A DNA stretch of 64,000 nt from Brevinematales bacterium (GTDB lineage: Bacteria; Spirochaetota; Brevinematia; Brevinematales; GWF1-51-8): NCBI GenBank assembly GCA_020059465.1, contig JAGVBZ010000003.1, positions 25,698 to 89,697 of the forward strand, read 5' to 3'. Both the position numbers and the translations under genes were made by a program. The notes under the pieces are model-generated. The model did not search any database. It worked only from the letters and a program-made list of their open reading frames with translations, and was not told the origin of the DNA. Of the stretch, positions 25,526 to 33,881 are shown piece by piece. The stretch's first letter is position 1; each line of letters begins with the position of its first letter.

Positions 25526-26836
25526 ATGGCACTCGACCTGTATACGCAAGTCATTCAGAACAAGCAAACGGAGAAACCTGTGTTCCATGAGGCGGGTCAG
25601 ACAAAAAAGACCGATAACTGGAACGGACGCGAACCCGTCAAATCCGATGAAAAGGACCAACCCAAATTCGGCGAAGTCCTCGAGAAAGTGCAGAACGAAA
25701 AGAACGGGAAATCTGCCGAAAAGCAGAACGAATCCGCGAAGAAAACCGAGCTCCGCGGAAAGGCTGAGGAATTACTGACTAAGATCGCCGCTATGAAAGA
25801 CGATCCGAACTCGATCCCGCCGGATGTGCTGGAAAAAATCAATGCGGTACTCAACCAGCTGATGGCGGCTCTGAGTCCCCGTCAGAACGCAAAGAGTATG
25901 CCTGCCGCCGCACAGAACTCCGAGGCGCAACCGGTAACAAATATTCTTGATATGGTGAAAAGCTTCCTCGAGCAGATCGATAATATGCTGGAATCGAAAC
26001 CGGACGCCCAGACCTTTGTTCAGACCCTCGCGTCTATGGAAAAAGAGATCGCCAAACTGCAGCCCCAGAGTATGAAGACCCCTTCTGAAAACTCTCCCGT
26101 TAAACTCGAGATCGGCACTGAAAACAAAATCACCAACAACCCGGGGCCGGAAAAGGTGAAAGTGGTCGATAATCGCGAACGCGATGCACAGCCTGTAGAA
26201 AAGGCGGACGGCGCAAAACCCAAGGACTTTAAGGAACTGATGCCTAAAGATAAATCCCAGCCTGCGGTAAAGGATACGGACGCGAATAAGATCGCGCATA
26301 CCCGTACCGAAAAAGACGCGGCCTCGCAGACCGCGAAAACCGGCGCGGAGACCCCTGTTGTTAAAATCGACCCGAAAATCGAAGCCGGCCCCGTAGCCCG
26401 CCAGTATAACACCTTCGCCAATCCGGTCACCCGGGCGAATATGGAATCCATCATGCAGGGTGTTGTCGGAAAAGCGGTGGTTGTGCTTCAGGACGGGCGG
26501 AGCGAGATGAAAATGAACCTCGTGCCCCCCGAACTCGGCAAGATGCGCCTGAGTTTTGAGCTCGAGCACGGCGAACTGGTCGGGAAAATAGTAGTATCCA
26601 CGCAGGAAGCGAAGATGCTGTTCGACCAGAACCTCGGCAATCTCCAGCGCAACCTGCAGGAAGCCGGGGTGAATGTGGGATCGCTCGACGTCAGCCTCCA
26701 GCAGGGAGACGGCGGAAACCCCGAACAGGCTCAGCCCCAATACAACGCGGACGGCGAACTGATCGCGGAGGCGGCGGCCGATTTATTGTTCGAGCCTTTG
26801 TCGCTCTATGAATCGAGCCTCAATTTAATAGCATAG
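25526..26836 (+). CDS. fliK: Flagellar hook-length control protein FliK
   Basis: ATG 25526 (MALDLYTQ) is preferred since CGGAGG lies 5 bases upstream; the frame also extends to 25493 without a site. The 436-residue protein has a low-complexity Lys/Pro/Glu-rich N-terminal ruler region and a C-terminal Flg_hook domain (about 335-410; MKMNLVPPELGKMRLSFELE, then LGNLQRNLQEAG). FliK measures the hook and switches export from hook to filament substrates. It opens the flagellar run, 14 bases before flgD. Confidence 0.88.
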   Translation: MALDLYTQVIQNKQTEKPVFHEAGQTKKTDNWNGREPVKSDEKDQPKFGEVLEKVQNEKNGKSAEKQNESAKKTELRGKAEELLTKIAAMKDDPNSIPPDVLEKINAVLNQLMAALSPRQNAKSMPAAAQNSEAQPVTNILDMVKSFLEQIDNMLESKPDAQTFVQTLASMEKEIAKLQPQSMKTPSENSPVKLEIGTENKITNNPGPEKVKVVDNRERDAQPVEKADGAKPKDFKELMPKDKSQPAVKDTDANKIAHTRTEKDAASQTAKTGAETPVVKIDPKIEAGPVARQYNTFANPVTRANMESIMQGVVGKAVVVLQDGRSEMKMNLVPPELGKMRLSFELEHGELVGKIVVSTQEAKMLFDQNLGNLQRNLQEAGVNVGSLDVSLQQGDGGNPEQAQPQYNADGELIAEAAADLLFEPLSLYESSLNLIA

Positions 26837-26850
26837 AATAGGAGGAATCC

Positions 26851-27438
26851 ATGTCAATAAGCATCGAGATGAGCAAAGCGGAACTGAATCAGGTGAATCA
26901 GAAAGTCAACGATTTCAACACCAAGCTTAAAGCGACCCAAGAAATTGTGAGTAAATCCGAACTGGGTGAAGCGGACTTCCTGAAGATTCTGATAACTCAG
27001 CTAAAAACACAGGACCCGACCAAGCCTATGGACGATAAGCAGTTTATCGGGCAGATGACGCAGTTCACATCGCTCAAGCAGATGAACCGCCTGACCGAGA
27101 ACATGGTCAAATTCACAGAGGGCTTTACGTTCACCAAAGCGGTCGCGTTAGTCAATAAAGAAATTTCGTGGATCGACACATTGGGTGCGCTCCAGACCGG
27201 TACTGTTGACAGTATAAAAGTTAAAGCCGGACAGACCTATCTCAATGTCGGCGGAAATCAGGTTACGATGGAACAGGTCACCGAAGTACGTATGCCCGGC
27301 GAGGCTCCGTTAGCGGCAGACCAGAAACCGGCTCAACCGGTTATCATAAATGAAAAGATACAGGGCGATAGTCTAGTATCGGAGGGGAATTCGCAGAGCG
27401 GCGCGGGGTTGGAAAATCAGCCCGGCGACCAGCAATAA
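26851..27438 (+). CDS. flgD: Flagellar hook-capping protein FlgD
   Basis: The 195-residue protein has the FlgD N-terminal signature: EADFLKILITQLKTQDPTKP, then FIGQMTQFTSLKQM. It caps the growing hook and guides FlgE assembly. The family's C-terminal Tudor/Ig part is only partly present (about 105-155), and the end is a Gln/Pro/Gly-rich tail, so it is a short-type FlgD. It sits between fliK and flgE with short spacers and its own AGGAGG site. Confidence 0.92.
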   Translation: MSISIEMSKAELNQVNQKVNDFNTKLKATQEIVSKSELGEADFLKILITQLKTQDPTKPMDDKQFIGQMTQFTSLKQMNRLTENMVKFTEGFTFTKAVALVNKEISWIDTLGALQTGTVDSIKVKAGQTYLNVGGNQVTMEQVTEVRMPGEAPLAADQKPAQPVIINEKIQGDSLVSEGNSQSGAGLENQPGDQQ

Positions 27439-27456
27439 TTAACAGGAGATGAGACT

Positions 27457-28821
27457 ATGATGAGATCATTGTATTCCGCTGTTTCCGGTTTACAGAACCA
27501 TCAGACTAAGATGGACGTATTGGGCAACAACGTAGCGAACGTCAATACCGCTGGTTTTAAAACCGGACGCGTAACCTTCCAGGATATCCTGTCGCAAACC
27601 ATTACCGGAGCTGCGAAACCAACCGACGATAGAGGGGGTCTGAACCCCAAACAGGTCGGGCTGGGGATGAGCATCGCCAGTATCGATACGCTGATGCGTC
27701 AGGGCAGTGTTCAGACTACCGGTAAAAACACGGACCTTGCCATACAGGGCGAAGGGTTTTTCGTGATGAAGAAAGGCGACCTGACCTTTTACACCCGCGC
27801 GGGAAACTTCCTGCTCGATAAGGACGGGGGACTTGTGAACCCGAGCGGATTGAAGGTGCAGGGGTGGAAATCGCAGGAACTCGAAAACGGGGAAATCTAT
27901 ACCAACACTAACGGTCCTATGGAAGATGTAATCATCCCGATACAGGGCAAGCTCGAGGCAAAGGAGACTCAGATAGTCAAGTTCATGTCCAACCTGAACG
28001 CAAATATCCCGGTTCTCGCGGAGAACGCCACACCGAGTGAAATGCTGACCCAGACATGGGACGCCCCGATCGACATCTACGACCGTTACGGCAATTCCAA
28101 GCAGATGGTGGTCACGTTCCATAAAACCGATCTCAATCAGTGGCAGGCCGCTGTCAAAATTGCCGGGATCGCCGAACAGGATATCAAAGTAAGTATCGGC
28201 GCGCCGAAGATCGACACCAATAATACGTTCAATATCCAGTTCAATACCAACGGAACGATCCAGTCCGTAATCGAAGCGGCAGGCGCTAATCCGCAGACCG
28301 ATGCGGAGGGCGAACTGAATGTCAATATCACCTATAATTTACCCGACGGCACCCAGCACTCTTACAACATGCTTCTGGGTACTTCCGGACAGGTGGCCGA
28401 TTCGATCACACAGTTCAGCGCTAAATCATCCACAAGAGCGTATTACCAGAACGGTAACACGATGGGATACCTGAGCGCCTTTAAGATCGATGATTCCGGT
28501 ACGATTACCGGGGTGTACGATAACGGTGTAAATAAGGAACTCGGTAAGATTGCGGTCGCAACATTTGTCAACCCGATGGGTCTCGAAAAAGCCGGCAATA
28601 ACATGTTCGTCGAGACCAATAACTCCGGATACGCGAACGCCGGACAGGCGGGCACTATGGACCGCGGTATCATGATCGCCGGCGCGCTCGAAATGAGTAA
28701 CGTCGATTTGTCCGAAACATTCGTAGACATGATAGTCACCGAACGCGGATTCCAGGCAAACTCGCGTGTAGTGACAACAAGCGACGATATGCTGAGAGAG
28801 ATACTGAGTTTGAAGAGATAA
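27457..28821 (+). CDS. flgE: Flagellar hook protein FlgE (Cys178 replaced by Ser)
   Basis: The 454-residue protein has the flagellar rod/hook N-terminus (MRSLYSAVSGLQNHQTKMDV, LGNNVANVNTAGFK), the central FlgE region and the C-terminal LEMSNVDLSETFVDMIVTER motif. Spirochaete FlgE subunits are cross-linked by lysinoalanine between Lys165 and Cys178. Here Lys165 is present, but residue 178 is Ser (codon TCC at 27988-27990), and the protein has no Cys at all. The hook may thus be uncrosslinked or use another chemistry. It is exported by the flagellar system to the periplasm-side hook. Confidence 0.95.
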   Translation: MMRSLYSAVSGLQNHQTKMDVLGNNVANVNTAGFKTGRVTFQDILSQTITGAAKPTDDRGGLNPKQVGLGMSIASIDTLMRQGSVQTTGKNTDLAIQGEGFFVMKKGDLTFYTRAGNFLLDKDGGLVNPSGLKVQGWKSQELENGEIYTNTNGPMEDVIIPIQGKLEAKETQIVKFMSNLNANIPVLAENATPSEMLTQTWDAPIDIYDRYGNSKQMVVTFHKTDLNQWQAAVKIAGIAEQDIKVSIGAPKIDTNNTFNIQFNTNGTIQSVIEAAGANPQTDAEGELNVNITYNLPDGTQHSYNMLLGTSGQVADSITQFSAKSSTRAYYQNGNTMGYLSAFKIDDSGTITGVYDNGVNKELGKIAVATFVNPMGLEKAGNNMFVETNNSGYANAGQAGTMDRGIMIAGALEMSNVDLSETFVDMIVTERGFQANSRVVTTSDDMLREILSLKR

Positions 28822-28851
28822 TGATATAGGAAGAGGAATGTTATTATAATT

Positions 28852-28935
28852 CCTCGGCTACGCTCGGAATGACGAATTGTCATGCTGAGCCTGCCGAAGC
28901 ATGAGCGCTTGTCCCGCTTTTGCGGGATGCCGGAG
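28852..28935. repeat. Composite dispersed repeat within the flagellar operon
   Basis: CCTCGGCTACGCTCGGAATG, then GTCATGCTGAGCCTGCCGAAG (28879-28899), then GTCCCGCTTTTGCGGGATGC (28911-28930). The last two modules match the element at 16590-16742 in order. The last module can form a 6-bp hairpin with a TTTT loop but has no T-tract, so it is not an obvious terminator. Confidence 0.7.
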
Positions 28936-28962
28936 ATTTTGGTAATGTTATAGGAGCCACGA

Positions 28963-29172
28963 ATGATCGACCTAACCCGTTTAAACGATACTCATATCTC
29001 GATCAACCCTTTTATGATAGAGATGATGGAGCAGACGCCCGATACGGTCATTATGTTCAATTCCGGGCGGAAGATAGTAGTCAAGGAGAAGGTCGAAATG
29101 ATTCAGCTTCAGGTTCAGAAATACTTTTCGCAAGCGATAGCGGAAGGGATAAAAAACGCGAAGAAGGAATAG
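28963..29172 (+). CDS. flbD: Flagellar protein FlbD
   Basis: The 69-residue protein matches FlbD in length and sequence (MIDLTRLNDTHISINPFMIE, then ETTPDT-type TPDTVIMFNSGRK, then VKEKVE). FlbD is found next to motA in spirochaetes and Gram-positive bacteria and is needed for motility by an unknown mechanism. It has its own AGGAG site after the repeat element and is 3 bases from motA. Confidence 0.9.
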   Translation: MIDLTRLNDTHISINPFMIEMMEQTPDTVIMFNSGRKIVVKEKVEMIQLQVQKYFSQAIAEGIKNAKKE

Positions 29173-29175
29173 GAT

Positions 29176-29946
29176 ATGGAAAAAGGGACAGTATTCGGTG
29201 CAATCGGGGGTATGATACTCCTCATAGCTGGAATGTGGGTCGGTTCAGGCGATCTGACAATATACGGAGATATTTCATCCGTATTCATCACATTCGGGGG
29301 ATCTATCGGTTCGCTCTTAGTCAGTACGCCGTGGAAGCATATCGGAAATATGACGAAGTTATTCCAGATGGTGTTTAAAGAAAAAACCGTAGACCCGTCG
29401 GCGACCATCGAGACCTTGGTCACATTCGCGGAAAAAGCCCGTAAAGAAGGCGTACTGTCCCTCGAAGAAGACGTTGAGGAAATCCCGGATATCTTCCTTC
29501 GCCGCGCAATTCAGCTTGTTGTTGACGGTACCGATCCGGAAATCGTAAAACGTATCATGTATAATGAGATAGACCAGATGGAAGGGAGACACGCGGAAGG
29601 AAAGAAAATCTTCGACGACTGGGGTTATATGCTCCCCGCGTTCGGAATGATCGGTACACTAATCGGACTGATCGCCATGCTGCGTAATCTCGACGATAAG
29701 GCGTCCATCGGTAAAAACATGGGTATCGCCCTCATCACGACATTGTACGGAGCTATCGCCGCCAACCTGTTCGCCATACCGATCTCCTACAAACTCCAGT
29801 ACTATAACGGGATGGATGTGCTGATGAAGGAAATAATAGTCGAAGGGGTTCTTTCCATTCAGGCCGGCGACAACCCGGCGATCCTTCGTGAAAAGCTGAA
29901 TTCGTTCATGGCGGTATCGCAGAGAACACAGCAAGTCAAGGATTAA
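29176..29946 (+). CDS. motA: Flagellar stator protein MotA
   Basis: The 256-residue protein has four membrane segments (about 8-25, 33-52, 154-175 and 188-210) and a large cytoplasmic loop. Motifs include IFITFGGSIGSLLVSTP and WGYMLPAFGMIGTLIGLIAML with the TM3-TM4 Pro-Ala pattern of ion channels. With MotB it forms the stator that couples ion flow to rotation. It lies 3 bases from both flbD and the first motB. Confidence 0.94.
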   Translation: MEKGTVFGAIGGMILLIAGMWVGSGDLTIYGDISSVFITFGGSIGSLLVSTPWKHIGNMTKLFQMVFKEKTVDPSATIETLVTFAEKARKEGVLSLEEDVEEIPDIFLRRAIQLVVDGTDPEIVKRIMYNEIDQMEGRHAEGKKIFDDWGYMLPAFGMIGTLIGLIAMLRNLDDKASIGKNMGIALITTLYGAIAANLFAIPISYKLQYYNGMDVLMKEIIVEGVLSIQAGDNPAILREKLNSFMAVSQRTQQVKD

Positions 29947-29949
29947 ACA

Positions 29950-30693
29950 ATGACTGATGAAGGAAGAGCGAAAAAATGTCCCGTCCCCGGAGCAAGTACT
30001 CCGGCATGGATGACCACATTCGGGGACATGAATAGCCTCCTCTTGACATTCTTTATCGCTATGCTTACTACCGCCGAGATCGACGGGCGGCAATTACGCC
30101 TGATCCTTTCCGCGTTCGAAGGGACGTTCGGGATGATGGACGGCGGTATGACGCTCTCGCAGGGAGACCTTGCGGAAATGGGACAGAATATCGAAAACCT
30201 CCCTTCGCCCGATGTCGGAAGTCAGCTTTCCAAAGCGATCAAGCAGATCGCCGAGATCCTCGAACCGGAGATTAAGTCGAAAAAGGTACGTCTTGAGAAA
30301 GTAGTTAACGGATATAAAATCACGCTGGTCGGAGATGTTTACTTTAAGCCGGGGAGCGCGGAAATAGAGTACGACGAGGGAAAAAAGATCCTCGCCCAGT
30401 TAGGGCTTGCGCTGACAAAACTTCCCGCGCAGGGTTTTAAAGTTGAAGTCGTCGGGCATACTGATAATAAAGCAGTTCCCGCCGATGCGTCTATACCTGC
30501 CAAATACGCCAGCGCATGGGAACTGTCCACCGCCCGGGCGTGTACTGTGGTAAAAATATTTCAGTTCGCGGGAGTTAACCCGATGCTGGTAACTGCGGTA
30601 GGGCGCGGCGAACAGGAACCGTTAACCCCCAACGATACACCCGAAGGCCGGGCGTATAACCGCAGGGTCGATATATATATTACGGAAGAGTAA
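29950..30693 (+). CDS. motB: Flagellar motor protein MotB, copy 1
   Basis: The 247-residue protein has a short cytoplasmic N-terminus (CPVPGASTPAWMTTFGDMNS) and one membrane helix whose Asp in FGDMNSLLLTFF is the ion-carrying residue. A periplasmic OmpA-like peptidoglycan-binding domain follows (about 120-247; GSAEIEYDEGKKILAQL, VVGHTDNKAVP, NRRVDIYI). With MotA it anchors the stator. It is followed after 9 bases by a second motB. Confidence 0.93.
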   Translation: MTDEGRAKKCPVPGASTPAWMTTFGDMNSLLLTFFIAMLTTAEIDGRQLRLILSAFEGTFGMMDGGMTLSQGDLAEMGQNIENLPSPDVGSQLSKAIKQIAEILEPEIKSKKVRLEKVVNGYKITLVGDVYFKPGSAEIEYDEGKKILAQLGLALTKLPAQGFKVEVVGHTDNKAVPADASIPAKYASAWELSTARACTVVKIFQFAGVNPMLVTAVGRGEQEPLTPNDTPEGRAYNRRVDIYITEE

Positions 30694-30702
30694 GAGGAAG
30701 GA

Positions 30703-31452
30703 ATGGCCGACAGGAATAAAAAATGTCCGGTGCCGGGCGCGAGTACTCCGGCATGGATGACCACCTTCGGAGACATGAACAGTCTTCTATTAACATTTTT
30801 TATCGCGATGCTCACCTCGGCTGAGATCGAGGGGCGCGAGCTTCGCCTTATTCTATCCGCGTTTGAAGGCCAGATGGGTTTCCTCGAGGGAGGCTCCACT
30901 CTCGCGCCCGGAACAATCCCGGAGATGGGCTTTTCAATAGAATCATTACCTTCCCGGGATAAGGCTGATAAACTCGCCAAAGCGGTTAAAGAAATAAACA
31001 TGCTTCTGAAACCCGAGATGAAGGATAAGAAAGTAACGATAGTGGAGACAAAGAAGGGACTGAAGCTTTCCATATCGAGCGACGTCCTGTTCGGGCCGGG
31101 AAGCGCCGCGATCGACTACGACGAGGGGCGCGAAATCCTGCGAAAAATCGCCGAAATGATTAAGGAAATAACCGAGAAGGGGTTTAAAATCGAAGTGATC
31201 GGGCATACCGATAATACGACTATCCCGCCCGAATCCACGCTCTACGCAAAATTTCCCAGCAACTGGGAGCTTTCCACCGCGCGGGCGTGCTCGGTAGTCA
31301 GTTACTTCATCGATTTCGGGCTTGATCCATCCCTGATGTACGCCGAGGGAAAAGCGGAATACGAAAATCTTTTCCCCAACGATACCGCGGAAGGGCGTAT
31401 GTACAACCGCCGCATCGATATCTATATCACTCTCGAAAACCTGAAGAATTAA
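30703..31452 (+). CDS. motB: Flagellar motor protein MotB, copy 2
   Basis: This 249-residue paralogue repeats the whole MotB architecture. The first 50 residues are almost identical to copy 1 (CPVPGASTPAWMTTFGDMNS, same channel Asp), the linker differs, and the OmpA-like domain diverges but keeps VIGHTDN and NRRIDIYI. Since stators contain two MotB per complex, copies 1 and 2 might form heterodimers or alternative stators. Spirochaete operons usually continue with fliL-fliM here; those are absent. The stop codon overlaps the frameshifted mntA remnant of the opposite strand. Confidence 0.92.
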   Translation: MADRNKKCPVPGASTPAWMTTFGDMNSLLLTFFIAMLTSAEIEGRELRLILSAFEGQMGFLEGGSTLAPGTIPEMGFSIESLPSRDKADKLAKAVKEINMLLKPEMKDKKVTIVETKKGLKLSISSDVLFGPGSAAIDYDEGREILRKIAEMIKEITEKGFKIEVIGHTDNTTIPPESTLYAKFPSNWELSTARACSVVSYFIDFGLDPSLMYAEGKAEYENLFPNDTAEGRMYNRRIDIYITLENLKN

Positions 31453-31750
31453 TCTACTTTTAGAACTAATTCATTCTTTTCAGAAATTATTTTTTTAAAT
31501 TCAGGCGACGCCTTAGAATACTCTACTATATCCACCCGGAAGGGCAAATCCGATTCCTCGAATTCTTCCTTTAATAATGTATAAACCCTGAAATCGATAC
31601 CTTTGTCGCCCATTATAACCAGGTCTAAATCGGAATAATCCTTCGCATTCCCGATATCCTCGATCCAAAGGCGCGTATTTCGCTATTCGGAATATACTTT
31701 TGCAGAATCTCACGGACTTTTTCGATAGCGGTCTCAGAAATATCAATCAT
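31449..31750 (-). pseudogene. MntA-type nucleotidyltransferase (antitoxin), interrupted by a one-base frameshift
   Basis: From ATG 31750 the frame reads to EIRAFGSRISG (residues 24-34) and then runs into a stop. Shifting by one base near 31647-31650 restores AKDYSDLDLVIMGDKGIDFR and an open frame to TAA at 31449-31451. Adding back one base gives exactly GS-x10-D-x-D, the nucleotidyltransferase catalytic motif, so a one-base deletion is very likely. The intact protein would be about 100 residues. MntA adds AMP to HepT and so neutralises it. The start overlaps the hepT stop by 8 bases (ATGATTGA). The shift may be a real mutation, a programmed frameshift, or an assembly error. Confidence 0.8.
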
Positions 31751-32162
31751 TTTTCGCCTCAATCGTTGAATAAAACTTTCTCGCATCGATAATAAAATCC
31801 AGCGCGATATGATATACTTCGTTCGCCATTTCTTCGTTATAGGTATGACTGATGCTGTTTCGCGCCTCATGATAGATCATCCAGTTTTCGATACTCTCTA
31901 TTAATTGGGATTCCCTCGCAAAACGAAACAATTCACGGCGGCTGATGCCTTCGATATAAGCCCTGCCTATATTCTTTTCCAACCATCGTCTCATCATCTT
32001 CCAGCACAGTTCATAGGTGAACTCGAAATTCTGGATTACCCCCGAGCGAAGGCCCTTTCGCGTAATTTCATCCATTCCGCTCATAAACTTATCATCGGTA
32101 ACTTTCCCGGCAGGCCCTTCAATCGAATCTATTGCGCGTTTTAATCCGCTAAAATCCAGCAT
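31743..32162 (-). CDS. HepT-like HEPN toxin (nucleotidyltransferase substrate-binding family)
   Basis: The 139-residue all-helical protein matches the HI0074/NTase_sub_bind family (FEFTYELCWKMMRRWLE). It carries the HEPN nuclease motif with the modifiable tyrosine: R101-NSIS-H106-T-Y108, that is R-x4-H-x-Y as in HepT. HepT cleaves RNA until MntA AMPylates this Tyr. Its partner nucleotidyltransferase lies immediately downstream but is frameshifted. The gene faces the flagellar operon tail to tail. Confidence 0.85.
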   Translation of the reverse strand: MLDFSGLKRAIDSIEGPAGKVTDDKFMSGMDEITRKGLRSGVIQNFEFTYELCWKMMRRWLEKNIGRAYIEGISRRELFRFARESQLIESIENWMIYHEARNSISHTYNEEMANEVYHIALDFIIDARKFYSTIEAKND

Positions 32163-32239
32163 TTTTCCCCGAATTTCTTTATTTATTTAGTATAACGGAT
32201 ACGACTGAAAAGTCAAAAGGAATCTGTCGCTGAATCCGA

Positions 32240-32839
32240 TTAAACCAGCACTATTCTATTTACTGTAACCGTCCTATCGCCGATTTCCGCGAACGCATTG
32301 ATAAAATGCACCCGAACAAACAAACCGAGATCGTCCGGGGTAATCCTGCCCTCGGCGATAATACCTTTATCGAGCAGCCGCGCGCGCATAGTCCCGCGTA
32401 ACAGCGGAGTATCCGGGGTTATCAGGCGCTTCCCGTCGTCGAGAACTATATTCGCCGACGACGCGTCGGTCAGGAATCCGCCGCGGACGATAATAATCTC
32501 GTCGCAGTCCCCCCTGACCGCAAACAGACGGTCGAGATGCGCGCGGTCTTCGTATTTATAGGTATAATCGACATTATCGTCGAAAACCAGCCGTACGGAG
32601 TTCGAGGGCTTCATCCGGTAGTGATGGAATTCCACCGCCTCGATTTCCGAACGGTACAGCAGGCGGCATTTCACAATACCCGCGCGGTATTCCTCCGGGA
32701 TATCGAGCGTACCGAGCGGGTCGATATCTCCCCGCGCGCCGAACAGTTCGCGTCTCGAACGGTTCATCCGATCAAGATGATATTCCCCGTTCAGCACTGC
32801 TCCGTTGGACAACCGAACCGATTCCACTAAACGGCACAT
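32240..32839 (-). CDS. pabC: Aminodeoxychorismate lyase-like class IV aminotransferase PabC
   Basis: The 199-residue protein has class IV PLP-enzyme motifs: YHLDRMNRSRRELFG, the candidate PLP Lys in DYTYKYEDR, EIIIVRGGFLTDASSANIV, and LRGTMRARLL. PabC makes p-aminobenzoate from aminodeoxychorismate for folate synthesis. It is some 70 residues shorter than E. coli PabC, lacking part of the N-terminal domain, a form common downstream of PabB. The start at 32839 (GGAGAAGG just upstream) lies 68 bases inside pabB. Confidence 0.8.
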   Translation of the reverse strand: MCRLVESVRLSNGAVLNGEYHLDRMNRSRRELFGARGDIDPLGTLDIPEEYRAGIVKCRLLYRSEIEAVEFHHYRMKPSNSVRLVFDDNVDYTYKYEDRAHLDRLFAVRGDCDEIIIVRGGFLTDASSANIVLDDGKRLITPDTPLLRGTMRARLLDKGIIAEGRITPDDLGLFVRVHFINAFAEIGDRTVTVNRIVLV

Positions 32840-33782
32840 AGACCTTCTCCGTCATTTCTCTGTATTCCGCTTCGGGTAAACTGTAGATCGTTACGCCCCC
32901 GCCGCTTTTAAATATCATTTTGTCCCCGTCCCGTTCGATAAACCGGATCATTACCGCGCTGTCGAGGTTCCTGCCGTCGAATATCCCGAACACACCCGTG
33001 TAATACCCGCGTTCGTATCCCTCCGCGCGCTTAATGATCTCCACAGTTTTCGGCTTCGGCGCGCCGGTCACCGACCCGGCGGGCAGCAGTGCACGGAGGA
33101 TATCGCCGATTCGTCTGCAATAACCGCCGCCCAGCGTCCCGGCGATCTCGGTGCTCACCTGGAGTATGACCTTATCCCCGGCGTGCACCTCGCCGATATA
33201 ACGGTACCGTTCGACACGGACATCCGACGCGACCCGGCTCAGGTCGTTCCGGATCAGGTCGACTATCGTAATATGCTCTGCGGCCTCTTTCTCGTCGTTC
33301 AGTATCGTGTTCCGCGCGTCGGGTAAACTCCTGTCGATCGTGCCCTTCATCGGGAAAGACCGGATAATCCCATTCTCTATCCGTACGAAACATTCGGGCG
33401 AGAATACGGTGAAACGGTCATCAAAGAGAAGCCTGTACGGCGCTTTCGCGTGGCGGAATATTTCCGCGAGAGTGAGGTTTGTTTCGACTTCGGTGGGGAA
33501 CGTCAGATTCAGCAGGAACGTATTCCCCGCGCGCATCTCGCTCTGTACCATATCGAACGCCGCGCGGTAACGCTCATAGCTCACGGGACGTCTGCTGAAA
33601 GCATACGCGGGGGGTTCGCCGGATAATTCCGGTTTATAATTGCACCGTCCGTTCACGGAATAAAGGATCCTACCGGGGTCGACATCATCGAGCGGGATGA
33701 CTATGGGTCTCAGACAGTCGAAGTCGACGATAAACAGGAAGGGTATCCCGTCCGCGCCGAGACGGTTCATAGTATCGAACAT
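32772..33782 (-). CDS. pabB: Aminodeoxychorismate synthase component I PabB
   Basis: ATG 33782 (MFDTMNRLGADG) follows GAGGTG; the ATG 12 bases upstream has no site. The 336-residue protein is a chorismate-binding enzyme with NLTFPTEVETNLTLAEIF, the PabB-type lysine motif SFPMKGTI (anthranilate synthases have Ala there), DLIRNDLSRVA, and GSVTGAPKPKTVEII. It adds ammonia to chorismate. The usual N-terminal region is short. No pabA is nearby, and the C-terminal 20 residues overlap the pabC start. Confidence 0.87.
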   Translation of the reverse strand: MFDTMNRLGADGIPFLFIVDFDCLRPIVIPLDDVDPGRILYSVNGRCNYKPELSGEPPAYAFSRRPVSYERYRAAFDMVQSEMRAGNTFLLNLTFPTEVETNLTLAEIFRHAKAPYRLLFDDRFTVFSPECFVRIENGIIRSFPMKGTIDRSLPDARNTILNDEKEAAEHITIVDLIRNDLSRVASDVRVERYRYIGEVHAGDKVILQVSTEIAGTLGGGYCRRIGDILRALLPAGSVTGAPKPKTVEIIKRAEGYERGYYTGVFGIFDGRNLDSAVMIRFIERDGDKMIFKSGGGVTIYSLPEAEYREMTEKVYVPFSGIGSVVQRSSAERGISS

Positions 33783-33881
33783 ACCGCACCTCATTCAGGG
33801 AAAATGATAACGGTACAAGGTTTTTTTTGCAAGTTCAGCAGGATAGGAAAATATGTTACTTTTCGTGCAGGTATTGCGTTG

